Shown here piece after piece: positions 1-5,196 of a DNA stretch of 5,227 nt. The notes beneath the pieces are model-generated. The model ran no database searches. It was given only the letters and a program-made list of their open reading frames with translations, and was not told the origin of the DNA. Each line of letters starts with the position of its first letter. The first letter of the stretch is position 1. The DNA lies in NCBI GenBank assembly GCA_007118445.1, contig SKRP01000307.1, positions 1 through 5,227 on the forward strand, written 5' to 3'. The translations under genes and the position numbers were made by a program. The DNA is from Natronohydrobacter sp. (GTDB taxonomy: Bacteria; Pseudomonadota; Alphaproteobacteria; Rhodobacterales; Rhodobacteraceae).

Positions 1-166
1 AACGGGGGGAAGCGCCCGCCGTCGTGCCGTAGGCACGCCTCCGGCGTGACGGGGCGGTCGGGCGCTGCGCGGCGGCCTGCGGCCTTGATTCCGCGCTTGG
101 GCTCTCAAGCGAGCGTCCGCAAAGGGCTCAAACCAACACAGCGCTACCTTATCCACACGCAACACC
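1..166. other. Left edge, no supported gene
   Basis: I see no convincing coding region here; open frames look like chance frames of GC-rich DNA. The stretch lies downstream of mmcB, which is transcribed toward it. It is rich in short palindromes (23-48 and 67-96). None is followed by a run of T on either strand, so I do not call a terminator. A gene continuing from beyond the left edge cannot be excluded. Confidence 0.5.
23..48. repeat. Two overlapping hairpins, REP-like
   Basis: Two perfect 6-bp hairpins share bases. CGTGCC/GGCACG with loop GTA spans 23-37, and CACGCC/GGCGTG with loop TCC spans 34-48. Since 34-37 belong to both, only one can form at a time. A further nested palindrome follows: GCGCGG at 67-72 pairs with CCGCGC at 91-96, and inside it GGCC (74-77) faces GGCC (81-84). 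CGCCTCCGGCG-type palindromes are, from memory, common between genes in Rhodobacteraceae, so this is probably a small dispersed repeat. Whether it recurs in this genome is not visible here. Confidence 0.5.
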
Positions 167-619
167 CTAGCCCATCCCACCATCATAAGGGTCATGCACC
201 CTCGCCAACCGCAGCGCGGCCTGACGCGCGAAGCCCTGCAAGAGCGATTTGCGGCGCGCGGGCGCAAGCGGATCCGCCTCGGGCATGCGCAAGACTTCCG
301 CCCCGAAGCCGTCGCCAAGGATGAGGCCGGTCTCGGGTGGCAACAGATCTTGCGGGAAATCCACATCCACGGCCCAGAAAAACCGGTCGCACCAGTCCAG
401 ATAGCCCTGCCATTTGTGATCCGACTGAAAATCCGCGCGCGAGGATTTGCATTCCACGACCCAGACCTCGCCCTTCGGTCCCAGCGCCATCACATCGACC
501 CGCAAGCCGCGCGCGGGCACGAATTCGGTCAGCGGCGCATATCCAAGCGAGGTCAGGCAGCGGCACACACCGCGCGCCAGAAACACCCCTGGCGGGGCCA
601 GTGTCAGCTTGTCATCCAC
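167..619 (-). CDS. mmcB: MmcB family DNA repair / damage-mutagenesis nuclease-fold protein
   Basis: This gene encodes a 150-residue protein of the MmcB family (formerly DUF1052), a PD-(D/E)XK nuclease-like fold. In Caulobacter the family is SOS-induced and acts in the ImuAB/DnaE2 damage-mutagenesis pathway. The family core is easy to see: VPARGLRVDVMALGPKGE, then WVVECKSSRADFQSD, KWQGYLDWCDRFFWAVD and LAPARRK. Candidate metal-site residues are Asp42 in RVDVM and Glu56-x-Lys58 in ECK. I chose the GTG at 619 because homologues as I recall them begin shortly before the PGxxLARGV segment. The region upstream also uses codons rare in such genomes (TTA, GGA) and carries a promoter with a LexA-like box. 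An in-frame ATG at 682, with AGGG six bases upstream, would add 21 residues and remains possible. Family assignment is firm; the start is not. Confidence 0.9.
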   Translation of the reverse strand: MDDKLTLAPPGVFLARGVCRCLTSLGYAPLTEFVPARGLRVDVMALGPKGEVWVVECKSSRADFQSDHKWQGYLDWCDRFFWAVDVDFPQDLLPPETGLILGDGFGAEVLRMPEADPLAPARRKSLLQGFARQAALRLARVHDPYDGGMG

Positions 620-625
620 GCGCGA

Positions 626-654
626 AATGTGAGCGAATAATGAACATCCGTCAA
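626..654 (-). promoter_or_regulatory. Candidate mmcB promoter containing a LexA-like (SOS) box
   Basis: On the minus strand TTGACG (654-649, five of six bases match the -35 consensus) is followed after 17 bases by CACATT (631-626, a weak -10). Within that spacer, and running one base into the -10, is GTTC-N7-GCTC (645-631). The alphaproteobacterial LexA operator is GTTC-N7-GTTC, so seven of eight defined bases match at the exact spacing, and the middle is AT-rich. Transcription would start near 619-620, at the GTG itself, giving a leaderless message. The box is seen; LexA binding is inferred and agrees with SOS control of mmcB in Caulobacter. Confidence 0.5.
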
Positions 655-873
655 GCCATTCATCGCCCTTGCGCTGCACCATGCGCAGCCCTATGTCTGA
701 GACAGGCAGGTTCTGCTCTTCGCGTGTGTGGCCCTTTTCCAGTGGCCGATAAGCATATCCGAGGGAGCTGGCTCTGACGGGGTCGTGGCCTCGTTATCTG
801 GCGACCACCTGATTAACTCAGGCTCTCGGGAAATTCACGCCACCACGGTCGCTGCGGGCCTGCCGCTTCCCGC

Positions 874-1170
874 CTATTTCGAGCGCACCGGCACAGGGGC
901 CCATTCGGCGCGCACCGGCGTTCCGCGATCATCATCATCGTCATCATCTTCATACCCCATGCGCATGATCCGGATGGCGAATTGCACCCCGGCAAAGACC
1001 AGCCCGTTGAAGAAGAAGATCAGAAACAACCCCAGCAGCCCGTCGCTGGACCCGAAGACCAGCCGCTGAAGATTGCCGATGTTGAAATAGACCAGAATCG
1101 CAGTGAACACAGCCGACAGCGCGAACCCGATCAGCACTTGCTGGATATAGACCTTCACCAGTTTCGGCAT
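874..1170 (-). CDS. Small two-helix membrane protein with acidic tail
   Basis: This is a 98-residue protein that I recognise only as an uncharacterised small membrane protein. Two hydrophobic segments are clear, about residues 8-30 and 43-66, joined by a short loop containing NIGNLQRLVFG. A basic stretch (RIMRM, 67-71) follows, then a run of seven aspartates (75-81) and a proline/arginine-rich tail. The positive residues after the second helix suggest the tail is cytoplasmic. The ATG at 1170 is chosen because GGAGG (1182-1178) lies seven bases upstream; longer in-frame extensions have no such site. A candidate promoter sits 29-56 bases upstream. It is divergent from pabB and upstream of mmcB in the same direction, with a gap of over 200 bases, so an operon with mmcB is unlikely. 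Function unknown. Confidence 0.85.
   Translation of the reverse strand: MPKLVKVYIQQVLIGFALSAVFTAILVYFNIGNLQRLVFGSSDGLLGLFLIFFFNGLVFAGVQFAIRIMRMGYEDDDDDDDRGTPVRAEWAPVPVRSK
928..948 (-). repeat. GAT/GAC trinucleotide run encoding seven Asp
   Basis: Seven tandem aspartate codons, six GAT and one GAC, form a near-perfect trinucleotide repeat near the 3' end of the small membrane protein gene. One interrupting GAC splits it into runs of four and two GAT codons. Use of GAT rather than a mix with GAC fits expansion by slippage, which would change length in whole codons without breaking the frame. Length variation is an inference. Confidence 0.8.
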
Positions 1171-1198
1171 TCGTCTTCCTCCGCTTTCCATGAGTAAC

Positions 1199-1226
1199 AG
1201 CATAGTCTTTCTGCGCGCTGAAACAA
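1199..1226 (-). promoter_or_regulatory. Candidate promoter of the small membrane protein gene
   Basis: On the minus strand TTGTTT (1226-1221) and TATGCT (1204-1199) are separated by 16 bases. Transcription would start near 1192, leaving a leader of about 22 bases that holds the GGAGG site and then the ATG at 1170. Matches to the sigma-70 consensus are three and four of six, so this rests mainly on good placement. Confidence 0.35.
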
Positions 1227-1373
1227 GCATCGCCCCGCTCGCCCGGCGATAAGTCGCAGGCCGCAAGGCGCTGCTGACGGTTTTCGCGGCTGCCCCGTCG
1301 CACTGTGCGAGTGCAAATCGGGCCCGCGCGCGCTATCTGTGCGACAAGACCGAATCGGAAGCGAGCTGCGCGA

Positions 1374-2516
1374 GTGATCCTGATCGAACATGGGCCGCAA
1401 GGCCGCCCCGCCCTGTTTGACGCGCCGCATCAGCGGCTGATCGCGCATGAGCTTTCAGAAGTCATCCCGGCCCTTGAAGCCGCTGAAACGGCGCGACGTG
1501 CGGGCCATTGGGTCGCCGGATATCTGGCCTATGAGGCAGGCTATGCGTTTGAGCCGCGCCTTGCGGCGCTCTGGCGTCGGACATCAGGGCCGCTGGTCGA
1601 TCTGCGCATCCATGCAGCGCCGCAATCCCCGCAAGACGTCCTGGCCCGCGCAGACCGGGCCGCAGCGCAGGTCATTCTCGCGCCGCTTGTCCCGGCTATT
1701 GCGCGCCCCGACTATGACCGGGCCTTCGCACAACTGCAGAACTATATCGCGGCAGGCGATTGCTATCAGATCAACCTGACCTTTCCGGTGACCACGCAAC
1801 TGCGCGCAGGTAGCAATCTGGGGCTCTATGGCGCGCTGCGCGCCCGCCAGCCGGTTGGCTTCGGGGCTTTTCTCGACCTGGGCGATGGCCGCGCAATCGT
1901 GTCGCGCAGCCCGGAGCTGTTCTTTCAGGTGCATGCCGGGATTCTGCAAAGCCGTCCCATGAAAGGCACCTCGCCACGCAGCGCCGATCCGGTCGAGGAT
2001 GCCCGCCTGAAATCAGAGCTCGCCGCGAGCGAGAAGGTGCAGGCCGAGAACCTGATGATTGTCGATCTTCTGCGCAATGATATCGGGCGCATCAGCCGGA
2101 TCGGCACAGTCCGCGTGCCCGAGCTGTTCGCGATCGAGAGTTTCGCGACAGTGCATCAGATGTCGAGCCGTATTCAGGGGGAATTGCTGCATGAGGCGGG
2201 GCTGCCGGATCTGATGGCGGCGTTGTTTCCCTGCGGATCGGTCACGGGCGCGCCCAAGATCCGGGCGATGCAGATCATTGCCGAACTGGAACCACAGCCG
2301 CGCGGGGCCTATTGTGGTGCCATCGGCTGGGCGGCACCGAATGGCGATCAATGCTGGTCGGTTGCGATCCGGACCATGCAGATCGACGGTGCCGGACAGA
2401 TCCTGGCCAATGTCGGCGGCGGTGTGGTGCAGGACAGCACGGCCAGCGGCGAATGGGAGGAAGCGCTATGGAAAACCCGCTACGCGCACAAGCTGACGAT
2501 CCCGAGTTATACCTGA
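1374..2516 (+). CDS. pabB: Aminodeoxychorismate synthase component I (PabB)
   Basis: PabB converts chorismate and ammonia, supplied by the PabA glutaminase, to 4-amino-4-deoxychorismate, the first step from chorismate to p-aminobenzoate and folate. The 380-residue protein has the full chorismate-binding domain: GDCYQINLTFP (128-138), SRSPELFF (177-184), RPMKGTSPR with Lys197, ENLMIVDLLRND (225-236), CGSVTGAPK (287-295), GGGVVQDST (348-356) and EWEEALWKT. Lys197 in the PMKGT motif corresponds to the active-site lysine of E. coli PabB (PIKGT). The tryptophan-binding motif of anthranilate synthases is not evident, which favours PabB over TrpE, as does the adjoining class IV aminotransferase. At 380 residues it is shorter at the N-terminus than E. 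coli PabB. The GTG at 1374 is chosen because the protein then begins with the expected LIEHGP segment; GGAAG lies 12 bases upstream, rather far. GTG codons at 1305 and 1311 have no ribosome site. No glutaminase domain is fused and pabA is not in the window. Confidence 0.93.
   Translation: MILIEHGPQGRPALFDAPHQRLIAHELSEVIPALEAAETARRAGHWVAGYLAYEAGYAFEPRLAALWRRTSGPLVDLRIHAAPQSPQDVLARADRAAAQVILAPLVPAIARPDYDRAFAQLQNYIAAGDCYQINLTFPVTTQLRAGSNLGLYGALRARQPVGFGAFLDLGDGRAIVSRSPELFFQVHAGILQSRPMKGTSPRSADPVEDARLKSELAASEKVQAENLMIVDLLRNDIGRISRIGTVRVPELFAIESFATVHQMSSRIQGELLHEAGLPDLMAALFPCGSVTGAPKIRAMQIIAELEPQPRGAYCGAIGWAAPNGDQCWSVAIRTMQIDGAGQILANVGGGVVQDSTASGEWEEALWKTRYAHKLTIPSYT
2456..2460 (+). promoter_or_regulatory. 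Ribosome binding site of pabC inside pabB
   Basis: GGAGG, in the context GGGAGGAAG, lies seven bases before the ATG at 2468 and within the codons for the conserved EWEEALW segment of PabB. It fixes the pabC start 46 bases before the pabB stop ends the upstream frame. Confidence 0.85.
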
Positions 2517-3076
2517 TCGAGACGATCTTGTGGGACGGCACGCAGGCCCCCCGCGCGGCGCTGCATCGCGCCCGGCTGCAGGCCGGGGCCAGGGCGCTTG
2601 GCTGGCGCTGTCCGGCATGGCAGATCACCGGCCCGGACCACCCGGCCCGGCTGCGCGTGACGCTCAACGGCGCAGGAAAGCTGGAAATGACCACAAGCCC
2701 CCTGCCCGCGCCCAAGGCGCTGTGGCGCGTCGGGCTGGCACCGGCGCGACTGCGCGCGGATGATCCCTGGCTGCGCGTCAAATCCAGCCGCCGCGCGGTT
2801 TATGACGCGGCCCGCGCCACACTGCCCGCCGGGCTGGATGAGCTGATCTTCCTCAATGAACGCGGCGAGGTCTGTGACGGCACCATCACCACAGTGTTTT
2901 TCGACCGGGGCGCGGGGCTGCGCACGCCGCCCTTGTCTGCGGGCCTGCTGCCGGGGGTGTTGCGGGCGGAACTGGCCTGCCCGGAAGAACGCTTGCTGGC
3001 CGAGGATCTGGGCCAGGTGCGGCTTTGGGTCGGCAATGCGCTGCGCGGGCTGATCGCGGCGGAATTTGTCGCCTGA
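2468..3076 (+). CDS. pabC: Class IV aminotransferase family, probable 4-amino-4-deoxychorismate lyase (PabC)
   Basis: PabC removes pyruvate from aminodeoxychorismate to give p-aminobenzoate, using pyridoxal phosphate. The 202-residue protein carries class IV aminotransferase landmarks: LYLIETILWDG near the start, LHRARLQAGARALGW, the cofactor lysine in LRVKSSRR (Lys105), DELIFLNERGEVCDGTITTVF (124-144, shown here only by its ends: DELIF and TITTVF), then LRTPPLSAGLLPGVLR (151-166). It is short compared with E. coli PabC (269), mainly in the N-terminal domain. The usual glutamate after GEV, which contacts the cofactor ring nitrogen, is Asp137 here. The ATG follows a strong GGAGG, and the gene overlaps pabB by 49 bases in another frame, so the two are one operon with translation likely linked. 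D-amino acid or branched-chain aminotransferase are the alternatives by fold, but the pabB partner argues for PabC. Confidence 0.85.
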   Translation: MENPLRAQADDPELYLIETILWDGTQAPRAALHRARLQAGARALGWRCPAWQITGPDHPARLRVTLNGAGKLEMTTSPLPAPKALWRVGLAPARLRADDPWLRVKSSRRAVYDAARATLPAGLDELIFLNERGEVCDGTITTVFFDRGAGLRTPPLSAGLLPGVLRAELACPEERLLAEDLGQVRLWVGNALRGLIAAEFVA

Positions 3077-3103
3077 CACGGATTTGAAAACTGATCTGGC
3101 AGA

Positions 3104-3180
3104 TGGTCGGGGCGGCAGGATTCGAACCTACGACCTACGGTACCCAAAACCGTCGCGCTACCAGGCTGCGCCACGCCCCG
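3104..3180 (-). tRNA. tRNA-Pro (anticodon UGG)
   Basis: Read on the minus strand this is a complete 77-base cloverleaf. The acceptor stem CGGGGCG/CGCCCCG pairs perfectly. The D stem is GCGC/GCGC, the anticodon stem ACGGT/ACCGT, and the loop TTTGGGT places anticodon TGG at 3146-3144. The T arm has the loop TTCGAAT with one G-T pair in its stem. Discriminator A73 is followed by an encoded CCA (3106-3104). The C1-G72 pair and A73 are typical bacterial tRNA-Pro identity elements. It reads CCA, and by wobble other proline codons. It lies 70 bases after the DUF192 gene on the same strand and only 27 bases from the convergent pabC stop. An upstream TTTTCT-17-TAAAGA could be its promoter but is weak. 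Confidence 0.98.
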
Positions 3181-3250
3181 ACTGCGCGCTCTTTAGCCGG
3201 GAAGCGCAGGCAAGAAAAGGGCGAAATTCATCTGCCGCCGGGAAATCGGG

Positions 3251-3727
3251 TCACTCGGCACAGGGCCAGAGCGCTGCCGCCTGATCGAGCCGGGGATGGC
3301 GCATCGCGCTGCCGGTCGTGATGCCCATGGCCCGCGCCAGACCGCCATTGATCTCCAGCACCATCAGCACATTCTCCCCGCCCGGAATCGGGGTTTCATC
3401 CAGCGGGATGGCCTCGTGATGGATATGGCTGACCCGACCGGTCGGGTCGATGAACAGCATGTCCAGCGGGATCAGCGTGTTGCGCATCCAGAACGAGGGC
3501 GCGGTCGGGCGATCATAGATGAACAACATCCCGGCAGACCGCGCAAGGCGCTCGCGATGCATCAGCCCGCGCGCGCGGCTTTCATCGGTATCGGCAATCT
3601 CGACACGGAAGCGCGCCTGCCCCCAGTCGCCGCGCAGATCGACCGCATCCGCGCTGCAGGCGGCCTGGGCCAGCCCCGTCCAGAGCGCCGCATAGCAGGC
3701 CAGCACCAGCAGCAGCACAGCTTTCAT
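3251..3727 (-). CDS. DUF192 family exported protein
   Basis: This 158-residue protein belongs to the DUF192 family, widespread and of unsettled function. A signal peptide is clear: Met-Lys, a hydrophobic core (3-19), then AQA with cleavage likely after Ala22. The residues before Cys24 (QAA) do not make a lipobox, so a soluble periplasmic protein is expected. The family core follows: ARGLMHRERL (52-61), GMLFIYD (66-72), FWMRNTLIPLDMLFIDPTG (79-97), then IPLDETP and VLEINGG. The mature protein has only two cysteines, Cys24 at its N-terminus and Cys156 in the WPC end, so a terminal disulfide is possible (inference). The ATG overlaps the stop of the cold-shock gene as ATGA, with AGGGA nine bases upstream, indicating translational coupling. 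tRNA-Pro follows after 70 bases. Confidence 0.93.
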   Translation of the reverse strand: MKAVLLLVLACYAALWTGLAQAACSADAVDLRGDWGQARFRVEIADTDESRARGLMHRERLARSAGMLFIYDRPTAPSFWMRNTLIPLDMLFIDPTGRVSHIHHEAIPLDETPIPGGENVLMVLEINGGLARAMGITTGSAMRHPRLDQAAALWPCAE

Positions 3728-4284
3728 GACGACGCGTCCCTGTCTGTGCCGCGCGCCGGATCGTCAAGACCCGATTCCCAAGGCTCGATCGACACTGCCA
3801 TACGCCCGCGCTCGCCATCAATCACCCGCACGGCAATAGCCTCGCCCGCCTGCAATTCGGCAAGCCCCGAGCGGCGCAGGGTTTCCATATGGATAAAGAC
3901 ATCCGAAGCCTTGCCGAAGACATTGGCAAAGCCGAAACCCTTGACCTTGTCGAACCACTTGACCCGTGCCGGCTCAAGCGGCACAGAGGTATCCACATCG
4001 CGTCCGGGGTGAGTATCGGAGATGCCCCTGTCTTCGGTATCGGTGGCAGGCGGCTGGACCTCCAGAACCTCGACAGTCTGAAATCCGCGCGCGGTTTCCT
4101 GAATCGCGATGCGAATCCCGGCCCCGTCACAGACCGAACTCAGGCCGAAATTGCGCAACGCATTGGCATGTAGCAGAATATCTGAGTTCATCCCCTCCAC
4201 AACCACAAAGCCAAAGCCCTTGGACGGATCGAACCATTTCACAATGCCGACAACCACGTCAGGCGGGTATTCTTCCGAAACCAT
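3724..4284 (-). CDS. Two-domain cold-shock (CSD) nucleic-acid-binding protein
   Basis: The 186-residue protein has two cold-shock domains, at about residues 12-77 and 106-169, with an acidic, proline-containing linker between and a polar tail after. Such domains are OB folds that bind single-stranded RNA or DNA and often act as RNA chaperones. Both have the VKWFD...KGFGF start with RNP1 (KGFGFV 22-27; KGFGFA 115-120). RNP2 is DVFIH in the second domain (128-132) but DILLH in the first (35-39), so the first lacks the usual aromatic residue. Double-CSD proteins are familiar in alphaproteobacteria, where single-domain CspA homologues coexist. The ATG at 4284 is chosen; a TTG just before it (4287) is less likely. 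Its own ribosome site is weak (GAG eight bases away), and a five-codon frame ends at TGATG over the start. The gene is first in an overlapping pair with the DUF192 gene. Confidence 0.93.
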   Translation of the reverse strand: MVSEEYPPDVVVGIVKWFDPSKGFGFVVVEGMNSDILLHANALRNFGLSSVCDGAGIRIAIQETARGFQTVEVLEVQPPATDTEDRGISDTHPGRDVDTSVPLEPARVKWFDKVKGFGFANVFGKASDVFIHMETLRRSGLAELQAGEAIAVRVIDGERGRMAVSIEPWESGLDDPARGTDRDASS

Positions 4285-4301
4285 CAAAGTGTCTCGCTCA
4301 T
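4284..4301 (-). other. Possible leader reading frame (five codons, MSETL)
   Basis: An ATG at 4301 opens a five-codon frame that stops with TGA at 4286-4284, sharing its last A with the ATG of the cold-shock gene (TGATG). AGGG lies seven bases before this ATG and is better placed than anything before the main start. Ribosomes could load here and restart at the cold-shock gene. Translation of so short a frame cannot be shown from sequence; it may be chance. Confidence 0.35.
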
Positions 4302-4309
4302 GTTGATGC

Positions 4310-4326
4310 CCTGCCTCACAGGCGGG
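4310..4326 (-). promoter_or_regulatory. Hairpin in the cold-shock gene leader
   Basis: In the minus-strand RNA, CCGCCT pairs with AGGCAGG around a GTG loop: four contiguous pairs at the top, one C-A mismatch, then two G-C pairs. The 3' arm contains the AGGG that would serve the short leader frame, so folding would hide it. No T run follows, so this is not a terminator. Confidence 0.4.
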
Positions 4327-4335
4327 TCACGGTAG

Positions 4336-4365
4336 ATTATACGACGCAACGAGCACAAGAAACAA
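4336..4365 (-). promoter_or_regulatory. Candidate promoter of the cold-shock/DUF192 pair
   Basis: A perfect -10 TATAAT (4341-4336) on the minus strand is preceded after 18 bases by TTGTTT (4365-4360), a three of six match to -35. Transcription would start near 4329, giving a leader of about 45 bases before the ATG at 4284. The pair could also be read through from pdxH, whose stop is 102 bases upstream of that ATG. Confidence 0.45.
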
Positions 4366-4386
4366 ACACGCAGTCCGGATGCAGTT

Positions 4387-4992
4387 TCAGGGTGACAACC
4401 TGACAACATCCCAGTTCTGATCGCGCACTGACCTGCACCAGCGAAACCGATCATGCAAGCGAAAGGCTCCGTCGGCCCAGAATTCAATCTCGACCGGACG
4501 GATCGCAAAGCCCCCCCAGAACGGTGGACGCGGCGGCGAAGTGCCGAACCGCGCGGTCTGGCGCGCGACTTCGGCCATCAGTTCCGCCCGCGACCCCAGA
4601 GGTTGGGATTGCCGCGACGCCCAGGCCCCCAGACGACTTTTCAGCGAACGCGAGGCGTAGTACTCATCCGCCTCTGCCCCGTCAACCTTGGTCACATCGC
4701 CCCGGACCCGGATCTGACGGCGCAGGGATTTCCAGTGCATCACGAAGGCGGCCTTGCCTGACAGGTCGATTTCCTGCGCCTTGGCACTGTTGTAATTGGT
4801 ATAGAAGACGAAAGCCTCTGCACCGATTTCCTTCAGCAGGACCATGCGCGCATTCGGCAGGCCCTCCTTGTCGACAGTGGAGAGCGCAATGGCATTGGGG
4901 TCATTCGGCTCGGTAAGTTCGGCTTCCGCCAACCATCGCCGGGCGATCTCGAACGGATCGGTACCCGAAAATATGCCGCTTCTGTCGCTCAA
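4387..4992 (-). CDS. pdxH: Pyridoxamine/pyridoxine 5'-phosphate oxidase
   Basis: PdxH uses FMN and oxygen to oxidise pyridoxine or pyridoxamine 5'-phosphate to pyridoxal 5'-phosphate, the last step of vitamin B6 synthesis and salvage, in the cytoplasm. The 201-residue length fits the family. Visible landmarks: EPNDPNAIALSTV (28-40), RMVLLKEI (49-56) and FVFYTNYNSAKAQE (61-74) of the FMN region, WKSLRRQIRVRG (87-98), WASRQSQPLGSR (124-135), PPFWGGF and the substrate-binding RLHDR (178-182). The start is decided by the ribosome site: GGAGGTGA (5002-4995) is a near-perfect match to 16S rRNA and places the start at the TTG at 4992, five bases after GGAGG, giving MSDRSGIF as expected. A GTG at 4998 lies inside that ribosome site and cannot use it. 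The C-terminal segment after RLHDR is about two residues longer than E. coli. It is transcribed toward the cold-shock gene. Confidence 0.96.
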   Translation of the reverse strand: MSDRSGIFSGTDPFEIARRWLAEAELTEPNDPNAIALSTVDKEGLPNARMVLLKEIGAEAFVFYTNYNSAKAQEIDLSGKAAFVMHWKSLRRQIRVRGDVTKVDGAEADEYYASRSLKSRLGAWASRQSQPLGSRAELMAEVARQTARFGTSPPRPPFWGGFAIRPVEIEFWADGAFRLHDRFRWCRSVRDQNWDVVRLSP

Positions 4993-5137
4993 CTTCACCT
5001 CCGGTCATCCGGCACGGGCAGAAGAGGACGAACCACAGAACTCGCGTCTCACTCCTTCCGTACCATGCATTGATCCAAAGCTGTATGTGTTAACGACTCT
5101 GAACAGAGGCGCAAGCCTTCAGTGAAAATTCTTTCGG

Positions 5138-5143
5138 ATTATA
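5138..5143 (-). promoter_or_regulatory. Candidate -10 element of pdxH
   Basis: A perfect TATAAT lies on the minus strand about 146 bases before the pdxH start. No good -35 is found 15-19 bases upstream, and there is no TG extension, so the call rests on the -10 alone and on its identical surroundings to the cold-shock gene promoter. Confidence 0.3.
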
Positions 5144-5196
5144 CGATATTGCCCTGTCGCAGTGCCGATATCCCGGGCGCGTGCAAGCTTGCGGCA

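Noticed and set aside
620..682. N-terminal extension of MmcB from the ATG at 682
   Set aside because: An AGGG lies at good distance, but the 21 residues do not resemble the family, the codons include ones rare in GC-rich genomes, and the region holds the promoter and LexA-like box. Kept as an alternative only.
710..724. GTTC-N7-CGCG as a second LexA box
   Set aside because: Only one half-site matches; the other has two or more mismatches. A single GTTC is expected by chance.
194..777. Long plus-strand open frames opposite mmcB
   Set aside because: They mirror the minus-strand gene in GC-rich DNA, have no recognisable domains, and mmcB is unmistakable on the other strand.
808..822. CCTGA/TCAGG hairpin in the gap upstream of mmcB
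   Set aside because: Five pairs with a five-base loop and no context; expected by chance at this length.
854..873. GCGGG/CCCGC hairpin just after the small membrane protein gene as terminator
   Set aside because: A 5-bp stem with a 10-base loop and no T run; too weak to call.
3085..3103. Terminator for tRNA-Pro (ATCT/AGAT then TTTT)
   Set aside because: A stem of about four pairs is too weak, although TTTT follows closely.
3104..3180. tRNA-Pro as an integration site of a mobile island
   Set aside because: No integrase, no repeat of the tRNA 3' end elsewhere in the window, and flanks are housekeeping genes.
5016..5081. Small minus-strand open frame upstream of pdxH (about 21 codons)
   Set aside because: No ribosome site before its ATG and no recognisable sequence; more likely untranslated leader.
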